This document shows positions 18,897 to 26,174 of a DNA stretch of 64,000 nt, one piece after another. Each line of letters opens with the position of its first letter. The stretch's first letter is position 1. A program made the translations under genes and the position numbers. Origin of the DNA: WHTK01 sp963711035. GTDB taxonomy: Bacteria > Chloroflexota > Dehalococcoidia > DSTF01 > WHTK01. Location: positions 124,001 through 188,000 of the forward strand of contig CAVQCN010000001.1 of NCBI GenBank assembly GCA_963711035.1, written 5' to 3'. The notes under the pieces were generated by a model. That model ran no database searches. It saw nothing but the letters and a program-made list of their open reading frames with translations, and was not told where the DNA came from.

Positions 18897-19397
18897 ATGC
18901 CCAAGACTGAATCCTTCGACATCACTACCGGAGTAGATCTGCAGGAAGTCGACAACGCCGTCAACCAGGCGCGCAAGGAGATCGGCAACCGCTTCGACTT
19001 CAAGAACGTCGTGGCGGATATCGAGTACGACCGCGCTGCGCCGCGGCTGACGATTCACACCGCCGACGACTTCAAGCTCGAGGCGATGTGGCAGGTGCTG
19101 GTCCAGCGCCTCAACTCGCGCCACGTGCCGCTGAAGAACCTCAACCGCGGCAACGTCGAGAAAGCGGGTGGCAACACAGTGCGGCAGGAAGTGCGCATCG
19201 TCCAATCAATCGACGGCGATACGGCGCGCAAGATCACTGGCTTCATCAAGAACCAGAAGTACAAGAAGGTGCAGGCTTCGATTCAGGGCGACGAGGTGCG
19301 CGTCTCCGCCCCCAGCCGCGATGAGCTGCAAACCGTGATCGGCGACCTCAAGGGCGAAGACTGGGGCATGGAGCTCAAGTTCGGCAACTACCGGTAG
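18897..19397 (+). CDS. yajQ: YajQ-family nucleotide-binding protein
   Basis: A 166-residue protein of the YajQ/DUF520 family. It has the conserved opening SFDITTGVDLQEVDNAVNQA, the FDFKNV segment, and the C-terminal DELQTVIGDLKGEDWGMELK with QFGNYR-type ending (FGNYR). Members fold as two ferredoxin-like domains; some bind cyclic di-GMP and others bind tRNA or nucleotides. The ATG at 18897 gives the family's usual length (about 160 residues). An ATG 15 bases upstream is possible. It appears monocistronic. Confidence 0.93.
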   Translation: MPKTESFDITTGVDLQEVDNAVNQARKEIGNRFDFKNVVADIEYDRAAPRLTIHTADDFKLEAMWQVLVQRLNSRHVPLKNLNRGNVEKAGGNTVRQEVRIVQSIDGDTARKITGFIKNQKYKKVQASIQGDEVRVSAPSRDELQTVIGDLKGEDWGMELKFGNYR

Positions 19398-19462
19398 AGA
19401 CGTTCCTTAGCCCAAGAACCGCTCCGGGGACTCGCAAAGCCGGCGCCTGACCGAGCGTTGCT

Positions 19463-19528
19463 GCAATCGGGCAGAAGGGCAATCACGCAAAGAGAGGCCC
19501 TTGCTCGATTGCCCTCCTGCCCGATTGC
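19463..19528. repeat. Long inverted repeat, 22-bp arms
   Basis: The arms at 19463-19484 and 19507-19528 are reverse complements with one mismatch (core CAATCGGGCAG and AGGGCAATC) around a 22-base loop. It lies between the convergent yajQ and amidohydrolase genes and is longer than a typical terminator. Confidence 0.6.
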
Positions 19529-19552
19529 CAAATAGTTACCGCTGACAAACAG

Positions 19553-19580
19553 AAAGGGCCGTCCGCGAAGACGGCCCCTT
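19553..19580 (-). terminator. Hairpin terminator after the amidohydrolase gene
   Basis: AAAGGGCCGTC pairs with GACGGCCCCTT around a six-base loop, with one mismatch. On the minus strand it starts about 21 bases after the stop codon and ends in a short T run. Confidence 0.7.
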
Positions 19581-19601
19581 CACTCCTACGGATGTCCCGT
19601 C

Positions 19602-20630
19602 TTACGCAAACACGGGCGCCGGCGTGTTCAGGAAGCGGAACGTGTTGTTCCAGGTGATATCGTCCACAACGTTCTCGGGCAGACCCAGCGAACGCAGAGA
19701 CTTGTCGGCGGGCTGCTCCGGCGGCTGGTACGGGTAGTCGGTGCCGACCATGACCTGCGTGTGGCCGATCATGTCGACCAGGAACCGAATGGCGCGGCGG
19801 TCGAAGAGCAGCGTGTCGTAGAAGAAACGGCGCGCGTACTCGAACGGGCTCACCGGGTCCGACGCGCGCGCCAGGCGCTCGGGTGTCGGCGGCTCGTCGT
19901 TCCAGGTGCCGCTCCACTGGTTGTTGTAGCGGCCCAGCAGGAACGGAAAGGTGCCGCCGCCGTGACTGAAGGCGATGCGCAGGTTGGGCACTTTGGCGGC
20001 CGTGCCGCCGGCAATGAACGAAGAGATCGTCAGGCAGGTGTCGGTCGGGAAGCCGATCGAGCCGGTGAGCGACGGCGACTGCAAGGCGAAGGCAATGCTC
20101 GGCTTCAACGAGTGAACGAAGACGGCGATACCCAGCCGCTCCGCCTCCTGGAAGAAGCCCTGAAACTCGGGCGCGCCGATGTACTTGCCCTGGATGTTCG
20201 AGCCGAGCTCGACGCCCTGCAGGCCCAGCTCTTTGACGTTCGATAGCTCCTTCGCCGCCAGATCCGGGTCCTGCAACGGCACCATGCCGAGGCCGAAGAA
20301 GTGGCCCGGCGCCGCATCACACATCGACTTGATGTACTCGTTGACATGACGGGCAAAGTCGCGGCCGTCCTCCGGCGTAAACCAGTAGGAGAGCAACTCC
20401 GGCATCGGCGAAATCGCCTGTGCCTGGGCGCCGTGCTTCTCCATGTCGGCCAGGCGCTTCTCGACGTCCCAGTTGCTCGCCGTGATGGTGCGGAAGTTCT
20501 TGCCGTTGATCATGACGTTGGCACGACCGGGCTCGAAGTGATCCATGAACGGCCAGTCGGCCGCGCTGGCCCGGTTGCCTACCGGAGGGAAGTTCTCCGG
20601 GTTGATGTGGGCATGCATATCGATAATCAC
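19602..20630 (-). CDS. Amidohydrolase_2 (ACMSD-like) metal-dependent hydrolase or decarboxylase
   Basis: A 342-residue TIM-barrel enzyme starting IIDMHAHINPE, the HxH metal site. FVHSLKP supplies the next histidine, AFSHGGG another and VGTDYPY the catalytic aspartate. This is the pattern of the ACMSD/LigW/5-carboxyvanillate decarboxylase group. Such enzymes decarboxylate or hydrate products of aromatic-ring breakdown, which fits the extradiol dioxygenase on the other side of the permease genes. The GTG at 20630 has GAGGAGG upstream. It follows dppC by 189 bases, so it may have its own promoter. Confidence 0.85.
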   Translation of the reverse strand: MIIDMHAHINPENFPPVGNRASAADWPFMDHFEPGRANVMINGKNFRTITASNWDVEKRLADMEKHGAQAQAISPMPELLSYWFTPEDGRDFARHVNEYIKSMCDAAPGHFFGLGMVPLQDPDLAAKELSNVKELGLQGVELGSNIQGKYIGAPEFQGFFQEAERLGIAVFVHSLKPSIAFALQSPSLTGSIGFPTDTCLTISSFIAGGTAAKVPNLRIAFSHGGGTFPFLLGRYNNQWSGTWNDEPPTPERLARASDPVSPFEYARRFFYDTLLFDRRAIRFLVDMIGHTQVMVGTDYPYQPPEQPADKSLRSLGLPENVVDDITWNNTFRFLNTPAPVFA

Positions 20631-20819
20631 GTCAACCTCCTCGTTGCTGATGAATGCTCTCGGTTCTGAAAAACAGGGTGGCTCCCCGTATGCAACTCAG
20701 CGGTGATCAAGAGTCGGAGCCCTTAGGGCCCGCCCGTCTAGCCGATGCCCGTCGGACGGTCTCAGGACACGTGCGCGTCTACAAAGACCTCCCGCGCGGG
20801 TCGCCGCCACGCTCGTGGC

Positions 20820-21761
20820 TTAGCGCGAACCCCTGAGGCGCGGGTCGAGGATGTCGCGCAACGCGTCGCCCACAAAGTTGAACCCCAGCACCGTCATGCT
20901 CAGGGCGACGCCGGGGCCTACCATCAGCCAGGGCGCGCGCACGAAATACGTGCGGTTGCTCGTGCTGAGGTCGACGCCCCAGGACGGCGTGCCAACCGAA
21001 ACGCCGTACCCCAGGAACGACAACGCGGCCTCGATCAAGATGACGATGCCGATGATCGTCGTGAAGCTGACGATGACGAAGGGCAGGACGTTCGGCAGGA
21101 TGTGCCGCCACAGAATGCGGTTCGAGCCGGCGCCGATCGACTTGGCAGCGTCCACGTACGCCATGTTCCGCTGGCTGAGCACGGCGGAGCGCACGATGCG
21201 CGTGGAGCCGAAGATGAACGCCATAGCCACGGCTATCTCAAGCGTTTTCAGCTGCCACGCTATTTGAACGACGTTATTGCTCACCTCCCCCGGTCTCCCC
21301 AGGACGGTGATGACCAGTAGTGCAAGGAACAATCCGGGGAACGAGGCCAGGATCTCCAAAGCTCGCTGCGTGAGGATGTCAACCCAGCCGCCGAAGTAGC
21401 CCGTGACGATGCCGAGGATCATGCCTATGCCGACGCCGAGCACCGTGGACGTCAGGCCGACGGCGATCGAGATCTGCGCCCCATAAATGGTGCGTGAGAA
21501 GTCATCCTGGCCGAGGTTATTCGTGCCGAGGAGGAAGTGGCTGCTGGGAGACTCCAGGCGCTTACCCACGAAGGCGCGCGGATCGTTCGGCGCGACGAGT
21601 GGGGCCGTAATCGCCAGGAACACCATGAACGCGATGATCACGCCGCCGAGCAGGCCCAGAGGCCGGCGCAGCCACGGAGTCATCGCCTTGCGAAATCGCC
21701 TGCGGAAGGTCTCCTGGGCCGGAGCAGCGAGAGGTCCGTACGCTTCCAGTTCCTGATTCAA
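20820..21761 (-). CDS. ABC transporter permease, DppC/OppC type
   Basis: A 313-residue inner-membrane permease of the peptide/opine/nickel importer family. A helix after the cytoplasmic N-terminus is followed by the binding-protein-dependent transport domain with about five helices. GANRILWRHILPNVLPFVIV-like text (GSNRILWRHILPNVLPF) is the EAA loop that docks the ATPase. GTNNLGQDDFSRTIYG is the DppC N-terminal hallmark. The TTG start follows GGGAGATAG. It is 24 bases downstream of the dppB-type gene. No substrate-binding protein or ATPase gene is in the window. Confidence 0.9.
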   Translation of the reverse strand: MNQELEAYGPLAAPAQETFRRRFRKAMTPWLRRPLGLLGGVIIAFMVFLAITAPLVAPNDPRAFVGKRLESPSSHFLLGTNNLGQDDFSRTIYGAQISIAVGLTSTVLGVGIGMILGIVTGYFGGWVDILTQRALEILASFPGLFLALLVITVLGRPGEVSNNVVQIAWQLKTLEIAVAMAFIFGSTRIVRSAVLSQRNMAYVDAAKSIGAGSNRILWRHILPNVLPFVIVSFTTIIGIVILIEAALSFLGYGVSVGTPSWGVDLSTSNRTYFVRAPWLMVGPGVALSMTVLGFNFVGDALRDILDPRLRGSR

Positions 21762-21785
21762 CGGAATCTATCTCCCACTCGCAGC

Positions 21786-22730
21786 CTAATCATAGCGAAT
21801 GCGCGGGTCGAGCCACGCGTAGGACAGGTCGATGATCAGGCTGATCGACATCAGGATCGTGGCCGTGTACAGGGCGGAAATCATGACGATCGGGTAGTCG
21901 TTGAACGAGATCGCGCTGAGCGTCCAGGTGCCGAGGCCAGGCAGGCCCATGATCTGCTCCAGCACGATCGAGCCGCCCAGCAGGTTGCCGAGCTGGAGCC
22001 CGGCCAGCGTCAGTACCGGCGGGATCGCGTTGCGGAAGCCGTGCCGGAAGGTCACTGCCCTCTCGGTAAGGCCCTTGGCGCGCGCCGTCCGCATATAGTC
22101 CTGACGAAAGACGTCCAGGAACGCGGTGCGGGTGAGGCGCAGCAAGCCCGCCGAAGAGCTGATCGCCAGCAGGGCGGTAGCAGGCAAGAACAACTCCAGG
22201 TTGGCCAAGGGTTCCTTGAGAATATGCACGGATGAGAAGGGGGGCGCATACCCCCAGAATCTCGCGGGAATTACTAACAGTAACGTCAACACGAGGAACT
22301 GGGGGATCGAGAGGCCGGCGATCGCGATGATGCGCATCGTGTAGTCGGGAACGGAATTCTGTTTGGCCGCCGAGATTATCCCGCCGCTGATGCCGAACAG
22401 CGTCGTGATCGTGAAGCTGATGATGACGATCTCCATGGTGATCGGCAGCTTGCGCTTGAAGTCCTGCACCACCGGGACGTTGGATCGCAGCGAGGTGCCG
22501 AAGTCGCCGGTCAGGACGCCCCCAGCCCAGTTCAGATAGCGCTCCGGTATCGAGCCGTTGAGGCCGTGCTCGGCGCGGAACTGGTCGACCTGGTCCTGCG
22601 TAGCATCGACGCCAAGCTGGGCTGACACGTAATCGCCCGGCAGGATGCCCAGCCACGTGAACACCAGCATCGAGACGACGACAAGATTGATAGCAAGACC
22701 GACGAGTCGTTTGATGACGTAACCCGTCAT
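21786..22730 (-). CDS. ABC transporter permease, DppB/OppB type
   Basis: A 314-residue inner-membrane permease partner of the DppC-type protein. It has the family's N-terminal helix (VIKRLVGLAINLVVVSMLVF), a periplasmic segment with FGTSLRSNVPV, and an EAA loop in ARAKGLTERAVTFRHGFRNA. It should form the heterodimeric channel of a peptide/opine-type importer. The ATG at 22730 has GGGAG upstream. It opens the operon dppB, dppC, (amidohydrolase), divergent from the extradiol dioxygenase. Confidence 0.9.
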   Translation of the reverse strand: MTGYVIKRLVGLAINLVVVSMLVFTWLGILPGDYVSAQLGVDATQDQVDQFRAEHGLNGSIPERYLNWAGGVLTGDFGTSLRSNVPVVQDFKRKLPITMEIVIISFTITTLFGISGGIISAAKQNSVPDYTMRIIAIAGLSIPQFLVLTLLLVIPARFWGYAPPFSSVHILKEPLANLELFLPATALLAISSSAGLLRLTRTAFLDVFRQDYMRTARAKGLTERAVTFRHGFRNAIPPVLTLAGLQLGNLLGGSIVLEQIMGLPGLGTWTLSAISFNDYPIVMISALYTATILMSISLIIDLSYAWLDPRIRYD

Positions 22731-23109
22731 GCGTTACTCCCAGGACTGTCGAAACGAATCGGTCTGCCCCACCGCGCTGCGCGTGTATACACGTCGTGAC
22801 AGTTAGCGATTAGACAGGTCTATGTAGATCACCCGTGCCTGCCGGAAGCGTAAAGCCGCGCTCTAGAGGTGTCAACAAATTCGATCCGACCTGTCGGCGG
22901 CCTCCGACACGAGCTCCGGGGCCCGTCTGCCTCAAGGCTGAGCAACCCGGCGGAGCAACGTCAAGAGTCTACTGAGCCGGTCGTGATCGACCCACCAGCC
23001 TCGCGGCTGCGATATGAGAAACCGAGGTGGATTATCCGGCGCCGGATTTTGCTTTACCATGGGCCCTGGCATCAATAGAAGCCGTGAAGGTTTAAGAAAG
23101 GAAAGGGCT
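22731..23109. promoter_or_regulatory. Divergent control region with a 12-bp palindrome
   Basis: No gene is supported in these 379 bases between dppB and the dioxygenase. A perfect palindrome CGTGTATACACG at 22782-22793, 52 bases before the dppB start, is a plausible operator. The dioxygenase ribosome site AAGGAAAGGG lies at the right end. Confidence 0.45.
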
Positions 23110-24228
23110 ATGGGAGAAATACTGGGCCTTGGCATGAGCCACTTCCCCGGGATGCGTGCGCCGGGGGGCAACCGCCCCAACCTCCAGAACGTCCTGCAAC
23201 GTCCTGACATTCCCGAAGAGGCGAAGGACCGGTCCAAGTGGCCGGCTCGCATGATCGAGCAGTTGGCCGACGACGAGGGCTTCGCGCACGCGCAGAAGCA
23301 CCGCGCCGACTTCGTCGAGAATTGTCGCACCCTCCGCAAGTCGCTCGATGACTTCAATCCTGACTTCGTCCTGATCTGGGGCGACGACCAGTACGAGAAC
23401 TTCAAAGAGGACATCATCCCCGCCTTCTGCGTCCTGGCCTACGACGACATGGACATCAAGCCCTACCACCCGGAAGTCGACCGCATCAACCCCAATGCGG
23501 CACTTTCGGCCTTCGCCATTCGGCCGGACCGCCCCATCCCCCCGAACGCCTGGGGCGAGTCACCCGACACCATCGTCCACGTCAAGGGCAAGCGCAACGG
23601 CGCCAAGTTCCTGGCGCGCGGCTTGATCAACGAAGGCATCGACGCGGCTTACGCCTACGAGCCACTGCACTACGACAGCCTGGCCCACGCCTTCCTCAAC
23701 ACGGTCATGTTCCTGGACTGGGACCGCAAGGGCTTCGACTACCCGGTCGTCTCTATGCAGGTCAACTGCTACGGCAGCCGTGTGACCGTGAACCGCGGCG
23801 GCCAGTACCCGGTCAACAAGATCGACATGCCTGAGGACGACCTGGACCCGCCCGGCCCATCGCCGAAGCGCTGCATGGAGGTCGGCGCAGCCGTGGCGCG
23901 CGTGCTCAAGGCCAGCCCGTGGCGCGTGGCGATCATCGCCTCCTCCAGCTGGTCCCACGCCTTCCTCTCGCCGCGCAACTACTTCGTCTACCCCGAGGTC
24001 GAGTCGGACCTCAAGCTCTACGACGCGTTGCTCAAGGGCGACTACGACTACTGGCGCAGCGTCCCCAACCACGATGTGGAGATGCTGGGCCAGCAGGAGG
24101 TCCGTAACTGGTGGTGCCTGGCCGGCGCCGTCGAAGAGCTGGGCCACAAGGCGCCCAACTATCACGAGTTTCTCGAGTCCTATCTGATGAACTCGAGCAA
24201 GTGCTTCGCCATTTACGAGCCGCGCTGA
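23110..24228 (+). CDS. Class III extradiol dioxygenase (LigB superfamily)
   Basis: A 372-residue protein of the LigB/MEMO fold. Candidate non-heme iron ligands are the histidine in GMSHFPGM near the N-terminus and the histidine in YEPLHYDSLAHAF; SSSWSHAFLSPRN near residue 280 matches the catalytic-histidine loop of LigB enzymes. These enzymes cleave catecholic rings next to the hydroxyl groups. The divergent permease-amidohydrolase operon suggests a shared aromatic-acid pathway; the substrate is unknown. ATG 23110 has AAGGAAAGGG directly upstream. Codon use matches the neighbours. Confidence 0.82.
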   Translation: MGEILGLGMSHFPGMRAPGGNRPNLQNVLQRPDIPEEAKDRSKWPARMIEQLADDEGFAHAQKHRADFVENCRTLRKSLDDFNPDFVLIWGDDQYENFKEDIIPAFCVLAYDDMDIKPYHPEVDRINPNAALSAFAIRPDRPIPPNAWGESPDTIVHVKGKRNGAKFLARGLINEGIDAAYAYEPLHYDSLAHAFLNTVMFLDWDRKGFDYPVVSMQVNCYGSRVTVNRGGQYPVNKIDMPEDDLDPPGPSPKRCMEVGAAVARVLKASPWRVAIIASSSWSHAFLSPRNYFVYPEVESDLKLYDALLKGDYDYWRSVPNHDVEMLGQQEVRNWWCLAGAVEELGHKAPNYHEFLESYLMNSSKCFAIYEPR

Positions 24229-24253
24229 GCGGATCACCGGAGTCCATGACTTG

Positions 24254-24283
24254 CGAGAGCCCCTTCAGCTGAAGGGGCTCTCG
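24254..24283 (+). terminator. Strong hairpin after the dioxygenase gene
   Basis: A perfect 30-base palindrome with arms CGAGAGCCCCTTCAG, 25 bases after the stop codon. No long U tract follows. Confidence 0.75.
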
Positions 24284-24412
24284 TCCTATGCCTTTCATCC
24301 TGTCCGGGCCAAGTTATGAAATGGCAAGGCACGCTTCGGCGTGTTTATGCGCCAGTCACGCAACCCTCCTATCGTACGAAGACAGTCGCCCTCACCTGGT
24401 AGGAGGCGGATC

Positions 24413-24856
24413 ATGCAACGAGAAGAAGAACGGGCCTTGAAACGCAACCACCTGCTGGCCGTGGTAGCGACGCCACAAGCCGCCGAGTCAATCGTCGCCA
24501 CCCTGCAGCAGCAAAGCAATGAAGCTACGGTCCTCTCGCTCGAATCCTTTTCGGAAGCGGTGGGCGAGCATGCGGGGCCTCTGGGGCATCTCCTGAGGCT
24601 CTTCCAGGACCACCTCAGCGAGGAGATGAACATCGTCAGTCAGTATCTGGACGAGACACGCGCTGGCAGAGGCGTCCTCGCCGTCCACCTGGACCAGAGG
24701 GACGAGGCGGCCTCCCTGGTACGCGAACTGACCGCGCAGGGCGCTTTCAATGTCCGACTCTTCACCACCCTGAGCGTCATCGATCTGACGCCGGAATCGA
24801 ATCCCCAGGCCTTTGCCGCAACCGAAGCGATACGGCGGGAGAACCGTAGCGAGTAG
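24413..24856 (+). CDS. Hypothetical protein, 147 residues
   Basis: Not recognised. It begins with a charged helix (MQREEERALKRN) and then a beta-alpha unit, HLLAVVATPQAAESIVATLQ. A long amphipathic helix follows (about residues 55-85), then GVLAVHLDQRDEAASLVREL and VRLFTTLSVIDLT. The repeated strand-helix pattern suggests a small alpha/beta domain like those in some general-stress proteins. AGGAGG lies eight bases before the ATG. It precedes the OmpR-type regulator by 160 bases on the same strand, so a link to that two-component cluster is possible but unproven. Confidence 0.6.
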   Translation: MQREEERALKRNHLLAVVATPQAAESIVATLQQQSNEATVLSLESFSEAVGEHAGPLGHLLRLFQDHLSEEMNIVSQYLDETRAGRGVLAVHLDQRDEAASLVRELTAQGAFNVRLFTTLSVIDLTPESNPQAFAATEAIRRENRSE

Positions 24857-25016
24857 ACCTCGCCGTCCATCTCACCCTCGTATGGAGCCGCCCGAGACGG
24901 GCGTAGACTGATATGCATAGCCCCAGAAGGTATGCGTTTTTGCAAGGTTGCCCGGGCTTAAATGAGACGGAGCCGGCCTTCTGGGCCGGACCTCGAACGA
25001 CAAAGGAGGCAGCTAG

Positions 25017-25709
25017 ATGGCTGTGGAGCCATTAGTGCTCGCCGTTGACGACGAACCTGGTGTTCTGAGGCTCATCAAGCTCGAACTCTCGCTGCAAGGC
25101 TTCCGAGTTGTGACCGCAGACAGCGGCGAAACCGCCATACGTGTGGCCGAGGAGCAGCGGCCCGATCTCATCCTGCTCGACATCACGATGCCCGACATGT
25201 CCGGCATCGAGGTCTTGCGCGCGGTGCGCGAGCGCTCCGCCGCACCGATCATCTTCCTCACCGCTCGCGACCGCGACTCCGACAAGGTGCGCGGCCTCGA
25301 AGGCGGCGCCGACGACTACGTGGTCAAGCCCTTCAGCGCCGAAGAGCTGGCTGCACGCATCCGCGCTGTGCTGCGTCGCTCGTCCGGCGCCGATGCCGGG
25401 CAGCGCATGGTGCAGGCCGGCGACGTCAAGATCGACCTTGAGAAGCGCCTCGTCTGGCGGGAAGAGGAGAACGTGCAGCTCAGCCGCACCGAGTGGCTGC
25501 TCCTGCAGCAGCTGGCGGCAAACGCGGGCAAAGTCATGCTTTCGGCGGAGCTTCTGACGAAGGTCTGGGGGCCCGAATATCGCGACGACGTGCAATATCT
25601 GCGCGTCTGGGTCTCGCGCCTGCGCCACAAGCTGGACAACGAGTCCGGCTCCAGCATCATCAGGACGTTCCAGGGGATCGGCTACTTGCTCGAGGGCGAA
25701 CCGGTCTAG
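25017..25709 (+). CDS. OmpR/PhoB-family response regulator
   Basis: A 230-residue two-domain regulator. The receiver has Asp11-Asp12, the phospho-acceptor Asp55 in LLDITMPDMSG, Thr in IIFLTARD and Lys in VVKPFSAEEL. The C-terminal winged helix ends WVSRLRHKL and IIRTFQGIGYLLEGE. It should bind DNA tandem sites when phosphorylated. AAAGGAGG precedes the ATG. The next gene is a receiver-only protein and the sensor kinase is convergent, so the three probably form one signalling set. The C-terminus matches the KdpE/PhoB group. Confidence 0.92.
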   Translation: MAVEPLVLAVDDEPGVLRLIKLELSLQGFRVVTADSGETAIRVAEEQRPDLILLDITMPDMSGIEVLRAVRERSAAPIIFLTARDRDSDKVRGLEGGADDYVVKPFSAEELAARIRAVLRRSSGADAGQRMVQAGDVKIDLEKRLVWREEENVQLSRTEWLLLQQLAANAGKVMLSAELLTKVWGPEYRDDVQYLRVWVSRLRHKLDNESGSSIIRTFQGIGYLLEGEPV

Positions 25710-25793
25710 ATTCATTTGTAACGGCGGTTTTCCTCAATTCGATACAGAAGGGGACCGAATCTGATCTAAAGTTGACGCCGAAAACCATTTGGT

Positions 25794-26174
25794 GTGCGAG
25801 CGGGTTTGGCAATTTCGGAAAAGACGCGCGTCCTGGTCCTCGATGACGATGAGGCTCTCCTGCGATTCCTCAGGCTCCTTTTGGAATCGGAAGGATTTCA
25901 CGTGGCCACGTCGACGAACGGACTGGACGGCCTCCAGAAGGCCAGCGATCACGACCCCGACGTCATCATTCTCGATCTCGAAATGCCAGTCATGGACGGA
26001 CGCACCTTCTTTCAGCACCTGCGCGAGCAGGGCGACACGACGCCCGTCATCGTGCTGTCGGCCTACGGCGCCAGAGCGGCACAGCGCGAGCTGCAGGCCG
26101 ACATAGGCCTCGACAAGCCCTTCGATTCAGAGCAGCTGGTGCAATCCGTCCGGTCGTTGATCGAAATCGGCTAG
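25794..26174 (+). CDS. Single-domain response regulator (receiver only)
   Basis: A 126-residue receiver with no output domain: acidic Asp17-Asp19, phospho-acceptor Asp61 in ILDLEMPVMDG, Ser in VIVLSAYG and Lys in GLDKPFDSEQL. Such CheY-like proteins relay phosphoryl groups or act by protein contact. The GTG at 25794 opens the frame; a TTG at 25806 is an alternative, and neither has a strong ribosome site. Its TAG stop overlaps the stop of the convergent kinase within the tetranucleotide CTAG. Confidence 0.87.
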   Translation: MRAGLAISEKTRVLVLDDDEALLRFLRLLLESEGFHVATSTNGLDGLQKASDHDPDVIILDLEMPVMDGRTFFQHLREQGDTTPVIVLSAYGARAAQRELQADIGLDKPFDSEQLVQSVRSLIEIG

